This document shows, one piece after another, positions 1 through 12,500 of a stretch of DNA of 20,547 nucleotides. The position numbers were made by a program, and so were the translations under genes. Origin of the DNA: Seison nebaliae (taxonomy: Eukaryota > Rotifera > Pararotatoria > Seisonacea > Seisonidae); NCBI GenBank assembly GCA_023231475.1, contig JALJEE010002684.1, forward strand, positions 1 through 20,547, read 5' to 3'. The stretch's first letter is position 1. Each line of letters opens with the position of its first letter. The notes under the pieces were generated by a model, which was given only the letters and a program-made list of their open reading frames with translations, was not told where the DNA came from and made no database searches.

Positions 1-183
1 CAGCACGTATAGTGTGTAGACCGGTTCAACCCAAAGCTCTAAGAAGGTTCTTCATTCCACTTTATTCATTAATTTTATTTTTTCATTAGACCTTCTCAGG
101 GCCATGTGGCTCAGAAGAACGAAAAGAGATTATCAGTACAAAGCGAAATGAGCGAAGCTGATCCAGTTGATGTGCCAGAATAG
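1..183 (+). CDS. 3' end of an unrecognised gene (last two exons)
   Basis: Two exons can be read here: one from before the window to 46, and 90-183, ending in TAG at 181-183. The 43-bp intron 47-89 starts GTTCTT and ends TTTCATTAG, and the frame continues across it through a split Arg codon. The last residues read PVQPKALRRPSQGH, then a basic and polar stretch, then an acidic end, SEADPVDVPE. No domain is recognisable; the tail is charged and probably disordered. The call rests on frame continuity across a good short intron and on the protein-like tail, so both the exon call and the identity are tentative. It runs in the same direction as the RecQ gene that follows about 350 bp later. Confidence 0.5.
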
Positions 184-530
184 ATATATCCTCATTTAAT
201 TAATGTGAATTATTTAAGATACAGATTCATTTCTAATTTATTCAACATAAAATCAAACTAATTTCTTTTCAAGTTCTTACTAATTTTCGCTTATCTTTGA
301 TAATTACAATTCATTCGTTAAGTTGAATTAGAAATTCACAATTTTAGTTCCCAATAGAAATCTTACATTAGTAAATTTAATACAAATTTAAAGTTTTTTA
401 GTTGGCATGGAAACGGGTTTGAAATAACGTCGACAATCTACGAATTTTCTCATTTGCGTGGTTTTATGAATTTAAGCTCAACGATAAATTTTCTGACATA
501 TTGAAAAAAAAATTAGAGTTCAAATGCAAA
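184..530. other. Intergenic spacer before the RecQ gene
   Basis: This AT-rich stretch has no convincing open frame. It must hold the 3' end signals of the preceding gene and the promoter and 5' leader of the helicase gene. A short ATG at 407 opens only a few codons before a stop. I cannot point to a clear TATA box or poly(A) signal. Confidence 0.4.
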
Positions 531-3500
531 ATGAAAATAAAAACAAATTTATTTCATCATTTGGACGAGGTACTTATTAGACAATCGAACATCAATAACA
601 GTTTATCAAAAGTTATTATTGAATTCGACATAAGTCGATTCAATTTGTTATTTAGTAATTCCATTAAATATTATTTATTTATCTTCTCCACAATAGGTAA
701 ATTTAAATGACTGTGAAATAAATTTCCATTCCGAAAAAGATATCGAACGATTATCTCACCGTTATATAAATGGGATAAAAAAGAAGAAAATTGAAAATGA
801 ACGAACAAAAGAAAGAATTTCAGTCAATGAATTCAACTCGGGAATTTTGATTGAACAAACCCCATTAACTACTAATTCGTCTTCAATCCAGAACAAAAAC
901 GATAAAATTTCGATGGAATTTCAAAATGATGAAATTGACGAAGAAGATGATTTTGAAGACCTTTTCGATGACACTACTCTTGATATCAATACGACGAATA
1001 ATGGAAAAATCGAAGAAACTAAATCGGAAATTTTAAAGGAAAATGACACGTTCATTTTGGAAGAGAATGATCAAAGTGAAAAGAGGAAAAAGTTATGTCC
1101 ATCTTGTCATTTGGAATTTGATGATTCGAAGAGAACGGTTATTACCGCTGGGAAATGTGGTCACGAAATTTGTTTGCAATGTTTATGGGAAAAGAAATCA
1201 TCAGTTACTGGAACGATTTGTACCGTTTGTGTTGAGTTGGAGAAGAAGAAGAAAATAGAAGAGAATAAAGAAAATTTGAAAGAAAAACCGAAAAACTTCA
1301 TTGTCATCGATGATGAAGATGACGATGATATTTTAATGATACCAGATTTTCAATCGAAAATTAGATCACATAGAAAAGTTGATGAAATAGAGAATGAAAA
1401 AGGAAATGAATCGATGCAAATTTTAGGAAAGAATTCTGATTCAGCAATTAAAGATTTGACGGTAACGCAGAAACATGAATTTGAACATCATGACTTTCCA
1501 CATGATAAGCGTTTAATGACGGAATTTTATCATACGTTCGGTTTGAAACAATTCCGTCAAAATCAATTGGCATCGATTAATGCCATTCTGTTAAACAAAG
1601 ACGTTTTCATTCTCATGCCGACTGGTGGTGGTAAATCGCTTTGTTATCAATTACCTGCAGTTATATCACAAGGAGTGACAGTGGTAGTATCTCCATTGAA
1701 ATCATTAATTATGGATCAAGTTCAAAAATTAACTTCAATGGGAATATTAGCTGCACATATGTTAAATTCTTTGAGTAGTATGTCATCGGAAATGATGACG
1801 GTAACTCAAGTTTATTCTGATTTGAGAAAAGGTAAAAATGGACGACAACCAGATTTGAAATTACTTTATTGTACTCCAGAGAAATTGCAAAGTTCCGATT
1901 CATTACGTGAAATATTAAGAGATTTGTATAAAAATAAATTCCTTCAACGAATCGTCATCGATGAGGCTCATTGTGTGAGTGAATGGGGACACGATTTCCG
2001 ACCAGACTACAAATTATTAGGACGATTAAGAGACGAATTTAATGAAACTCCAATTACTGCATTAACTGCTACAGCGACTTGTCGTGTTCGTTTTGATGTG
2101 TTACATCAATTGAAAATGAAATCATATTTTGAATTTATTCAATCATTTAATCGAGTTAATTTACGATATTCGGTAACGGAAAAATCATCATCGAAAAATG
2201 CCATTGATATGGTAATTGGATTAATTAAAAGGAAATATGTTAATGATTCAGGTATTGTCTATTGTTTCTCTAGGAAAGAATGTGAGACAACAGCCAACGC
2301 ATTATCATCAGCCGGTATTAAAGCGTTACCATATCATGCAGGATTATCAGATCGAGAACGTTGTGATGTCCAATCGAAATGGATCGATGATGAAGAGGAT
2401 GCATGTCAAGTAGTTTGTGCGACGATCGCTTTTGGAATGGGAATCGATAAACCAGATGTGCGATATGTTTTCCATTTATCTCTACCGAAATCGATGGAAG
2501 GATATTATCAGGAATCTGGTCGATCAGGTCGAGATGGAGCAAATGCTGATTGTACTTTGTTTTACAGTTATGCAGATGTGAAACGAATTAGATCATTAAT
2601 TACAAAAGATCGTTCAATGAATGATCCGTCAGTAAAGACACATTTGGATAATTTATATCGAATTGTCAGATATTGTGAAAATGTGACGGATTGTCGTCGA
2701 TCTCTCCAATTGGAATATTTTGGAGAGAAATTTGATCGTAGTTTATGTGAAAGTAATCGATCGACAACATGTGATAATTGTAGAAATCGATCCTCTTATA
2801 AATGTATCGATGTAACGGAAGACGCAAAACAAATCATTCAATGTGTCATGGACATGTTGGGCAAACAAAAAAATAGTATAACGTTAATCTTCTTAGCGGA
2901 GATTATTCGAGGATCGATGAGTAAAAAGATCATAGATGGACAATATAATCGAATTAGTATTCATGGAAAATTTTCAAATTATTCCAAAGTTGACTGTGAA
3001 CGTTTATTGAGGAAATTAATTTTGGATGGCTATCTAAAAGAGGAGATTTCAATGACTGTTCATGAATCTTGTGTTGCGTATATTCGTTTGGGACCTCGAG
3101 CGAACAAATTGTTCGATCGATCATCGCCACCACAAGTTCTTTTTTCGATATCGGCTGGAAGTAATAAAGGAAAACAATCATCAGAAATTAATATGAAATC
3201 AAATGATTCGATGATTAATCGAAGTATTAATGATAATTCACCAGAGGATCGTATCCGTCAAAGAGCGTTTGCTGATCTTTTGAATACGGCGAAACGTTTA
3301 GGCAAGGAGAAAGGCAAACATTACGCCAACGTCTTCTCTCATCAGACATTGAAGGAATTGTCCACTAAACTCCCAACAACACAATCAGAAATGTTACAAG
3401 TGACTGGAATTACTGAACAGAAATACAAAAATTTTGATGGAATGTCATTCCTCACCATCACCATCACCTACAAACGACAAATAGAATCCATGCTCAAAGT

Positions 3501-3822
3501 ACAGAGTCGTATGGCGGAATTGAGAAATGACGCCGTTCTTCTACCTCGACGCTCACAACAACAACAACAACAAAAACAACATACAGCATTTACTCTAAAT
3601 AAACCGTTGACGGAAAAGAAGAGAGAGAATTCAAATAAGAGAAATCGATCTGAAGATTTTATTCCATCTACAAATCAAGAATATGTTGATGATGAAGTTG
3701 TTGGAAATATAACTTCAGGATGGATGGACAGTCGATCGACACAAAAGAATAGTCAGGGACCGAAGAAAAAACGACGAGGAAATCCCAATTACTTCAAGAA
3801 ACGACGTGCATTTAAAAAATGA
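531..3822 (+). CDS. BLM-like RecQ DNA helicase with N-terminal RING finger
   Basis: This is an ATP-dependent 3'-5' DNA helicase of the RecQ/Bloom family, a nuclear genome-stability enzyme that unwinds recombination and replication intermediates. The main exon is 697-3822 (1,041 codons plus stop). It is preceded by an acceptor ending ACAATAG, with an in-frame stop inside the intron. A 13-codon first exon, 531-569 (donor GAG|GTACTT), joins in phase, but that part is tentative. Domains in order: an acidic aromatic stretch (about 925-990, EEDDFEDLFDD); a C3HC4 RING (1096-1230); a SUMO-interaction-like FIVIDDEDDDD (1297-1329); the helicase core with Walker A TGGGKS (1621-1638), DEAH (1960-1971) and motif VI QESGRSGRDG (from 2509); the RecQ-Ct zinc site with four Cys (2692, 2746, about 2770 and 2779); a winged helix; an HRDC domain (about 3260-3490); a polyQ patch; and a basic C-terminal nuclear signal (KKKRR). 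At about 1,054 aa it is shorter than human BLM (1,417). The catalytic motifs look intact. The RING is not a usual BLM part. Confidence 0.93.
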
Positions 3823-4655
3823 TCTTTTTCCTTTTTCTATTCACATCGACGAGAGAGCCGATTAGAAATATATTATAAAAAATATTATCTCTCAATTATT
3901 TCTTCATTGGCCAAAAAAGTAAGCTTAGAAGCAAATTTAAAAGTTTAAAAACGACAGTTTGATGAGATTGTTAAAATTAGATGTTTATTCTGAATATTAT
4001 TAGAGAAGTAGAAGAATACCAGCAAAAAGATCTTCTAAACTTAATTCCATTTCGAATTAGGAAGACGCAAATTGATATAAGCATAAGAAATAAAAGAAAT
4101 TCTGTGATTTTTTGTTGTATGTGTGAAAGACGAGGACGAGAGAATGAGGATGGTTGTAAAAATTGATGTTCTTTTTTCTTCGTGGCTCATAATTAATTAA
4201 TAATCATCAACACCGTTCTCGTGTGATTAGGACGAGGAATAGAATGAAGAAAATTAATTTGCAACAATTAGAAAGAAAGTATCTTTCTAGAAAGTTCCGG
4301 CGGGAAAAAAAAACGAGAGGGAAAGTTCTTTTATATGTGAAAAAATGGAGAATAGAAGAAGAAGGAAAATTTTAGTGAGAAATGGAGGAAGATGATTTGA
4401 TTGAATGAATGAGTGAATAGAAGTGAAATGTTGATTATAGTATCTTCTTCAAATTCAATATTAATCTGTCATCACCAATCGACGATTGGCTGTCAAACAA
4501 AAACGAATAATATGATGAATATGAAAATAATTTTTTTCTTCCGTTATCCAACAAAAAAAGGAAAATATAAATGTAATTCTGATTCATCGGAATTACCATT
4601 TTGTTATTTAACATGAGAAGATAAATTAGATTTATTCGGTCGAACCAATTCATCA
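3823..4655. other. 3' intergenic region between convergent RecQ and tropomyosin genes
   Basis: No supportable gene is present. The short open frames on both strands are low-complexity and lack motifs. The region should contain the 3' UTRs of both converging genes. There is an AATAAA on the plus strand at 4089-4094 (possible helicase poly(A) signal) and a TTTATT at 4631-4636, which is AATAAA on the minus strand 20 bp beyond the tropomyosin exon 9b stop. These are common words in AT-rich DNA and so are weak evidence. Confidence 0.4.
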
Positions 4656-4741
4656 TTAGTTGGCGCCGACCAATTCGGTGAATGCGCTTTCTAACTCGTC
4701 GTTAATGGTCTTGTATTTCTCTTTCTCCGTCAGAAGTTCAT
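4656..4741 (-). CDS. Tropomyosin exon 9b (alternative last exon)
   Basis: 86 bp including the TAA at 4656-4658, after GACAATTAG. It reads [20 protein letters not shown], then FTELVGAN. This is the canonical muscle-type tail (compare the DELxxEKEKYK...DEL..xF.EL pattern of invertebrate tropomyosins), one residue longer than usual. It is the more distal of the two last exons. Confidence 0.94.
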
Positions 4742-7700
4742 CTAATTGTCAAGTAAGAGAAGAAGATTCCATAATTATAATTACATTCATGTTGTTATTT
4801 ATTAATAAAGATCTTCCTCCAAAAAACGGAGGAATTCTTTTCTCGTTTTCACCCCCAAATAATTCTCCAAACACAATTTATTCATAAAATTACAATTTCA
4901 TCATTCGATTAATGGTGGTTTGGAAACGTATTATTATTAATATTATTATTTCATTACGATAATGGTTATTAGTTAAACAAACAGGAAAAAAATGAGAAAG
5001 AAGTTGAATGAAATTCTGAATTACTTTCTAAAAACGGAACGAATTTTTTTTTGAAAAAGTTTAAAGAATATCGAATTTTTTCGAAGAAAAAATAAATCAA
5101 ATATTTTTTTTTGGGAAAATAAAAAAGAAAAAGCTGAAATTATTATTGTTGTTATTATTATTAGTGTGTGATTGCATAATGCGACAATGAGGAAGGGAGA
5201 GGGTGGGAAAAATAAATTTTTTAGCAAAAAATTCTTTTTGTTTACAAATTGGAATCGATTAAAAATAGTATTAATTGAAATAAAGTTTGAAATTCTTTTA
5301 TACACTTGGTGTCGAATGATTTTTCGAAGGAAGAAAGAAAGGAGGAAAAGAAAACGAATAGGTCGTTCCAAGTGAAGAGGAGAGGAATTATTAATGACGA
5401 TTATTATCCAAAATGTTGCAGATCGGCTAAGCAAGTCTCCATTTCTTCTTTCAGACGTTGACATCTATCTTTTTCGCCAGTCAACTCGTCTGTTGTTTTT
5501 AACAACAATCGAACGCGAACACATCAAACAATTGATAAGAGAAGAGGAATAAATTAATAGAGATTTAGTCAAGAAACCAGTAGCAGATTGTTAAAATTAG
5601 TGATTGGCGGGGAAAAGAATGTGAAAATTAACCTTCTAATCTATCGACTTCTTTTTGGAGTTTTGAGACTGTTCTTTCTGCATAATCAGCACGTTGTTCC
5701 GCGTCTTTCAATCTCGCTGACAAGTCTCTCGTTTGTTCTTCATAACTCTCTTCTCGTTGAGTGGCTTCGGCTTCCGAAACTTCGAGAGATTTCATGTTAT
5801 TTCCAACAACTTTCAATTCTTCTTCTAATTCCGAAATTTTCCTATAAAATCAAATGAATTAAAATGAAAAATTTCAAAAATTTCAAAATGAATATTTCAA
5901 GCAATCATTATTAGGAGAACAAACAGAAATTATGATAACTTTTCAGCAAAAGATGAGCGATCTTCTGCACGTTCTAATTCTGCTTCGAGCAACACCATTT
6001 TTCGTTGAACCTTTTTTTTTTTTTGGAAATGATAAATTTCAATTAGAAACAAACATTCTCATTAATCATCAATCAGGTTTTTTTTTGTTGTAAAAAAAAA
6101 AGAAAATTAAAAGAAAAAAAATTGATGTTTGAGTCGCAAGAGGGTAAATGGAGGAGGAATTTTATCTTACGCTTCAGCTGCTTCTGCACGATCTTCAGCA
6201 CGTTCCAAATCGACTTCCATAATAGCAATACGTCGTGACACCTTTATTGAACAATGAAAATTGAAAGATGTAAATAGATGAAAAATTAACTTCATCATAT
6301 TTTCTGTCGGCATCTTCAGCGATTAATTGAGCTTCCATCAATTGTTGTTCTAATTGTTGTACTTTCTCTTCATCGCGATATGAACGCTCTTCCAATGTTT
6401 TTCGTCCACTATTCACATATATCAATATCATGAGAAATGCCATAAATAAAAACTCCATTTATCGATATTCAACTCGACAAATATGGTTTAGCGACAATTC
6501 CATATCAAACACAATTAATTATGAAACAAACAGATATTTGGACGAATAAAATGATGGAAAATTTGAGAAAAAGAAATGAAGTGGGTGGTGATGGTGAACT
6601 TCTTCGTATTTGCGGTCAGATTCTTCGGCCAGTTCTTGAGCTTCTCTCAATCTCTTCTCCATCATATCATTCTTTTCATCATCGTTATTAACTTTAACTT
6701 CCAATAATCGTCTCTGACTTATCGGGTTAGGGAAAATAGACATTCAAACAAAACAACAAAAAAGAAATTAAATTTTGGAAAAAAATTAAATTTTTGAAAC
6801 AAAATTCCTTTACCTCCTCCCTCAACATTTGTTCTTCATCTCTATTTCCTTTCAATTCTTTTAGTTCTACCAGAATCACATCCATCTTCTTCTCCATTTC
6901 AAAATATCGAGTATCGCTAGCTATCTTACCACTAACGAATATTACAAATTACATACAAACAATTAGTCGATTATTCCAAACAGATTATTAAGAGGAAAAA
7001 ACAAATCCTAAATAAAATTAATATCAAACCGTTCACTTTCGTCAGCAGCTTGAGATGCTTCTTCCAATTTTGTGGTGGCTTGTTGGAGACGATCTTCGGC
7101 ACGATCCAATTCTTCTTCAACCAGTTGAATTTTTCTTTGGAGAGCAGCAATTTCACCTTCAGACTAAAGAAATAAGAAAAAATTAATTAGAAATTTTAAA
7201 ATTTTTTTATATAAAAATTTAGTTTTTTTTAGTCTCCTTAAAAATTCTTATTCGTTTTATTTCGCTTATTATTAAATAGAATTTAGTATGACCTCATATC
7301 TCTTTCTGGCTTCTTCTGCGGCGATCTTTCCAAATCGATCGGAATCATCGCGAGCCTTCTCACATTCGTCTTTCATTTGAGTCAATTTCGAACGGAGAGT
7401 TTCAAGCACAGTTGACGGCATTTTTCGATAGTTCGGTTAAAATGAAAAAATGGTGTTTATGTGAAAGTAATAATGAGAGGAAGAAAGTTAAATAAGGATG
7501 ATGATGTCTTTTAAAGTGTCACCAAATAAATTTCTTGCTGAACGGTAATCGTTAACTGTTGTTGTTATGGAATGGAATCGATAAAAAACACTTTGTTTCT
7601 ATCAAAAACTTTCTCCTACCAATTTCCTTATTTTATTTCAAAGCTTTGTCAAGTTTTTTTTTCGAGATGGAGACAATAATGCAAATAGACAAGATTATTA

Positions 7701-9512
7701 ATCTTGGAACACAAAACACACATTCCTACACTCTATTCTGTGTTTTCGTGTGTGTTTTCCTGTGTACATATAAAATCCTCTCTGATTTTTATATCGTCAA
7801 TTCTTTGGACTTTTATTTATTTTTCTCCTAAAATTTTCTTATTTCAGTTAATAGAAAACCATTTGAATAAATTATCGATGATTAATCATTAATAGTCGTA
7901 CCAATTATTTTGAGAGAGATATAAAGGGAATCCTTAAAAAAGATCTTATTTTAATAATAATGAAATATTTGGTATGGAAAAGAATGAAGCGGAAAATGGA
8001 TGTAATTATATTCAGAAAAAGGAAGAGGAAGATTGATTGAATTTGGATGGAGAAAGGGTCGATCATTCAGAATGCTATAAATAATTATCTCGAATTATTG
8101 AAAAAATTTACTTAATTAGGAGATTTAAGGAAGAAATGAAAAGAAAGTGTTTAAAGCAAAAAGTTTTCGGTCGATTGAGTGATTGAATTATCTCTCAGAA
8201 AAAATTGTCATTGGCATCCAACAGAGATTAGGAATTTAAGAAAAATTGATAAAAAATCATTCCCAAAAGTGAAAAGGTGTTTCTTTGTCTCCTGTGAGTT
8301 AATTGGTTGATATAATTCTTTCAATTTTTTGATGATCGATCCGTTTCCGTTTATGGATTTGTGGAGAAGCGAAAATCATCTTCCTTTGAATATTTTATGG
8401 TCGTTTATATAATAAGATAGCGGTTTGAAGATCAGCAGAAACTTGAAATCGTTTCAAATTAGAATGTCCAATCAAACATCAAATTCGATTGTTGATTGGA
8501 GATCATTTAAGGGAGGGGAAATATGGTAAAACAATCATCCATTTCGGAATTTGTTTTCGTAAATTTTTATCGTTCGTATAAAGTCATTTCAGTCGAATTA
8601 TCTTCTTTATTATCATCTGATTTGTCTGTGGTGATAAAACTTTGAGTACTTTCGTTGTCATCAAAGGAGAATTCTCCGTCGAAGAATGAGAGTGAACTGA
8701 TGGAATCGGAACAGACGGAGGAACGTCTTCTTGTGTGATGCTTCTGGAGGAAATTGACAGCTTCGGAAAAAGTGTTATCCCACATATCCTGAATATCATT
8801 TTCGATATTATCTAATTTCTCTAAGAAATCTGTATTGAAATCTAATCGATCTAAATCCTGACATAATTGTTCGTCTGTATATAATTGATTGGATCGATAA
8901 AGATGTTGATATTTCAACAATTCTTTCTGATGTTCACTAATTGTGTCATGTGGTGTATAGTGTGTGAATTTAGTGATACGACGATTAGCTTTCTCATTCT
9001 TCTCATAATTATTTGATGATGTCGATGTTGATGATTCGTTGCCGTTATTTGCTGATAACATTTGTTTAGTTAATTGTTGAGTGATATATTTCTTCTCGTA
9101 AGAATAGATGTTGGAATCATTCTTTAATGGTTGAGTTGATTGGAGATATGAATCGATAGAGGAATCAGATGTCGATTCTGATAATCGAGAACTTTTCGAT
9201 GGTTGTTCTTTCCGATTCCTTCCCAATTCGTATTGTTTCAAATTCTCCAATTCGTTCACTCGTTGACGAATTAATTTGACTTTTTCATTTCGAATAATTC
9301 TGTTAATTATCGATTCATCTTTTATCCAATTCAACGGTGCCTGTTCACCATTTTGTTGCGATGATGGGACCATCGTTGATTTTGTCATCAAATCATTATT
9401 ATTATTATTATTATTTAAATTTCCCAATTTCTTCCGATTATTATTATCATGATTTTTATGATTTAATCTCGAATGGAAATTATTCTGTTTCGTCTTCTTT
9501 AGTTTATTGTTG

Positions 9513-9544
<32 letters not shown>

Positions 9545-12500
9545 GGTGGTGGTGGTGAGGGAAGATGTAGGTGGTGGAATATATTTTTGTGCTTGATCAA
9601 TCAATGAATAAGATGACGAATTATTTGATGTGTTACATGTCGAATTTGTCATCGACGAACCAGATAAACTTATTCCACTTTCGAACATAACGGAATTGTC
9701 CATCGGATAACTCGGCAATCCATCCACTGACGTCATTGATGAGATCATTGATGATTGATCATCAACATACCATGGTGGTGGTGCAATATATGAAGAACTG
9801 ATATTATTCAAATTATGATCCATCGTCTGTGATGGTTGATGTATTAATGATCTTGTAAAGGAATTGTTGTTGTTATTATTATTATTATTATTATTTACCG
9901 GTATTGATACAATATCATCATTCAAATTAAATGATCCCAATTGATGATATTTTTGTCCCTGTTGTTGTTGTTGTTGAGATGTTATAGTTCGATGATTCGT
10001 GTTTTGAATTTTGGACAAGTGTCGTCTATTATTTTTACAATTATTCATCATCGACATCGATGTCATTTCAGGAATATTCTGATTAACATAATCCGATTTC
10101 GTTCCGTTAACATTATCATTGAAATCGAGTAATGTCTTCATTTTCACATAATAATCAATGGGACGTCGATTCCGAGTTCGATTTTTCTTCTTCTTTTTCG
10201 GTCGATCTTCATTCGATGATGGTATGGATTGCTTCATTTTTTTCTCACCTTCTTTGTACATATTGAGGAAGTCGATGGCATTCAATTTACCTTCCATCAA
10301 CATATCATCAATGATTGATGATTTACAACATTTTTGTTGGATCATCACTTCTTTACGATCGCTCATAGCGACTAGGGAAACATCTGATGGTATTTAATGA
10401 GAAACTTCGATTTTTCTTTTAAAAATTCTCAATTCAACTGATATAAAATATTTTAAAAAAATGAAATTTCCAAAAAAAAATTTGAAAAATTTGAGAGAGA
10501 TTTGAAAATCCAACAATAAAGACAAATTCCAGTCATGATTCGAGATTGATCAAGAAAAAATGATAATTTCCAGAAAAGAATTGTTGGACATATTTCAAGA
10601 GAAAGTTTCCTTTCAACTTCATAATTTCCATGTACATGAAAATTTCCGCGAAATATTTTAATGATTCCAGAAGTTACATAATATATGGTTATAATCATCT
10701 GTAGTATATTTTTGATAACAGACTTTTCTTCTCGTTAATTCTATCAATCGTGTGAATTTTGTTAGACGAAGAAAATAATAAAAATTTTCTTTCCCAATTG
10801 AATTTCTCGAGAATTGTTTGTAGAATTTTCTACAAGAAAAAAAGGAAATAAATGTTGTTGGTTTAACAATTCCATTTTGTTCTATGGAGGAAATGGGAAG
10901 AAGAAAAGAAGGAATAAAAGTTTGAAGTAAATTTTAGAAGTAAAATATTATAGTCCGGGAAATATTGTGCATAAGTCCATTGCGTACAACCGATCAATTA
11001 GAAAAGGTTCGATTAGACTAAAAGTTGGAAATAAATTGTCGTATTGGAAATACGTCATGCGATTGAGATCAATTCACTACAAACTACTGATTAGTTGTAG
11101 GAGACGAACAGAATAATTAATTTAATTTCGTTCCAACATTTGACTGATGGTCAAAAATGAGACGGTGATAGATAAATGTGTAATCTTTCGATATCGTTCA
11201 AAGATATCCTTGATAGATAATAAGTGGAGCGATAAGTTGACTGATAGTAGAATATGGAAGGCAACAATCACTTCTTCAGAAAGATGGTCAACATAAATTT
11301 CTGGATCAATTAGAAACAGAAAGATAAGAATTGTTGTTTGTTATATAATTTATTGTACATCAATTGAGTGAGTGAGTAAGTAAAGCGTTTGATGGAGGAG
11401 AAAGAAGTAGTCTATGACCACTTAGCAAACGAGTAAGATAATTTGGTTATATGGAACTTCCATTTGAACAATATGAAGCAAGAGAAGAGAATTACTCCAA
11501 ATAATTTCCCGAACAGTAATTTATTCGACGGAAATAAAAGATAAATTTATAGTTCTGTGCATATGAATGTATATACTTATTTCTTACATAACATCAGAGT
11601 GATGTGGGAGTGGAAATATTAGTCTAATGAAGAACGTGGGAAAGGTAAAAAGTCAAAAATGGAATTTATGTAAATCATATCATATTTGATCATTTAACGA
11701 GACTTTTACATTATGCATTACATACAAGATAAAAGAAGAAGGACAAAAATTCATATAAACAGAGATATTATATGTTAGGAGAGAACAGAAGAACTATATA
11801 TATTCATCATTTGATTATTTTCCGTAAAACAAGATCGAATTAATTCGCCTATGTATTTCGCCCCTCGCCTCTCATCCTTCATATCCTTTTACACGTTCTC
11901 GTATATTAACAGATAGTCGACATGTTACATTCGAATAGGTATCTGAGAGGAATCAAGTACCTATTAATAATTCCCCATAAATGAACATATTATCTTATAT
12001 CAATTTAGTTAATGTTTTCATCGATGAATCTTAACATCAGAAGAAATCGGCTAACTGAAAATAATAAAGGAAATTGAATGTTACCGAAGGAATCTTATTT
12101 CATCACCACAACAGGTCAAAAGTTAGAACAGTTGGATTATTAGGAAAAAAAATGGAAAATTTCATCTTCTCCCACTTCGGAGAGTTCTCACTCCACATAA
12201 AAGAGATAGAGAGATTTGTACAAATCATTCTCCTGCCAATACTTCGTGTATGATGATTGAGTCAGGGCATTATCTACATGTTTATCTCAAACAGATGTGG
12301 ATAGATAAGAAATTTAATGTTTCTTCATCAGCAACGAAGAAAAGATAGAATGAAAATCAAAGAAGAATATTTTCATTAATGTAGATGATGATGTATTGTT
12401 GCGCTATTTCCTTCCAACAAACTAATAAGTCAGTCGACTGCTAATATTCTCTTTTCGTTAAATCATCTATAACTGCTCTCATCCAGATTTACAACGACTT

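Noticed and set aside
501-710. Small 69-residue open frame before the helicase
   Set aside because: It starts at a TTG and its end crosses the acceptor at 696. Only 531-569 fits as a first exon of the helicase; the rest is best read as intron.
5172-5375. 67-residue plus-strand frame rich in Lys/Arg
   Set aside because: Low-complexity and opposite to the exon 9a 3' UTR; no start context, motif or splice partner.
8075-8084. CTATAAATAA, a perfect MEF2-type site within the tropomyosin intron
   Set aside because: Muscle regulation of tropomyosin makes it tempting, but such words are expected often in DNA this AT-rich and nothing else supports it.
9337-9558. Plus-strand frame with poly-Tyr, poly-Cys and poly-Trp
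   Set aside because: It is the antisense shadow of the Asn/Thr repeats in the nested gene.
11001-11020. GGTTCGATTAGAC, similar to a tRNA T-arm
   Set aside because: No matching stem, anticodon arm or acceptor stem can be drawn around it.
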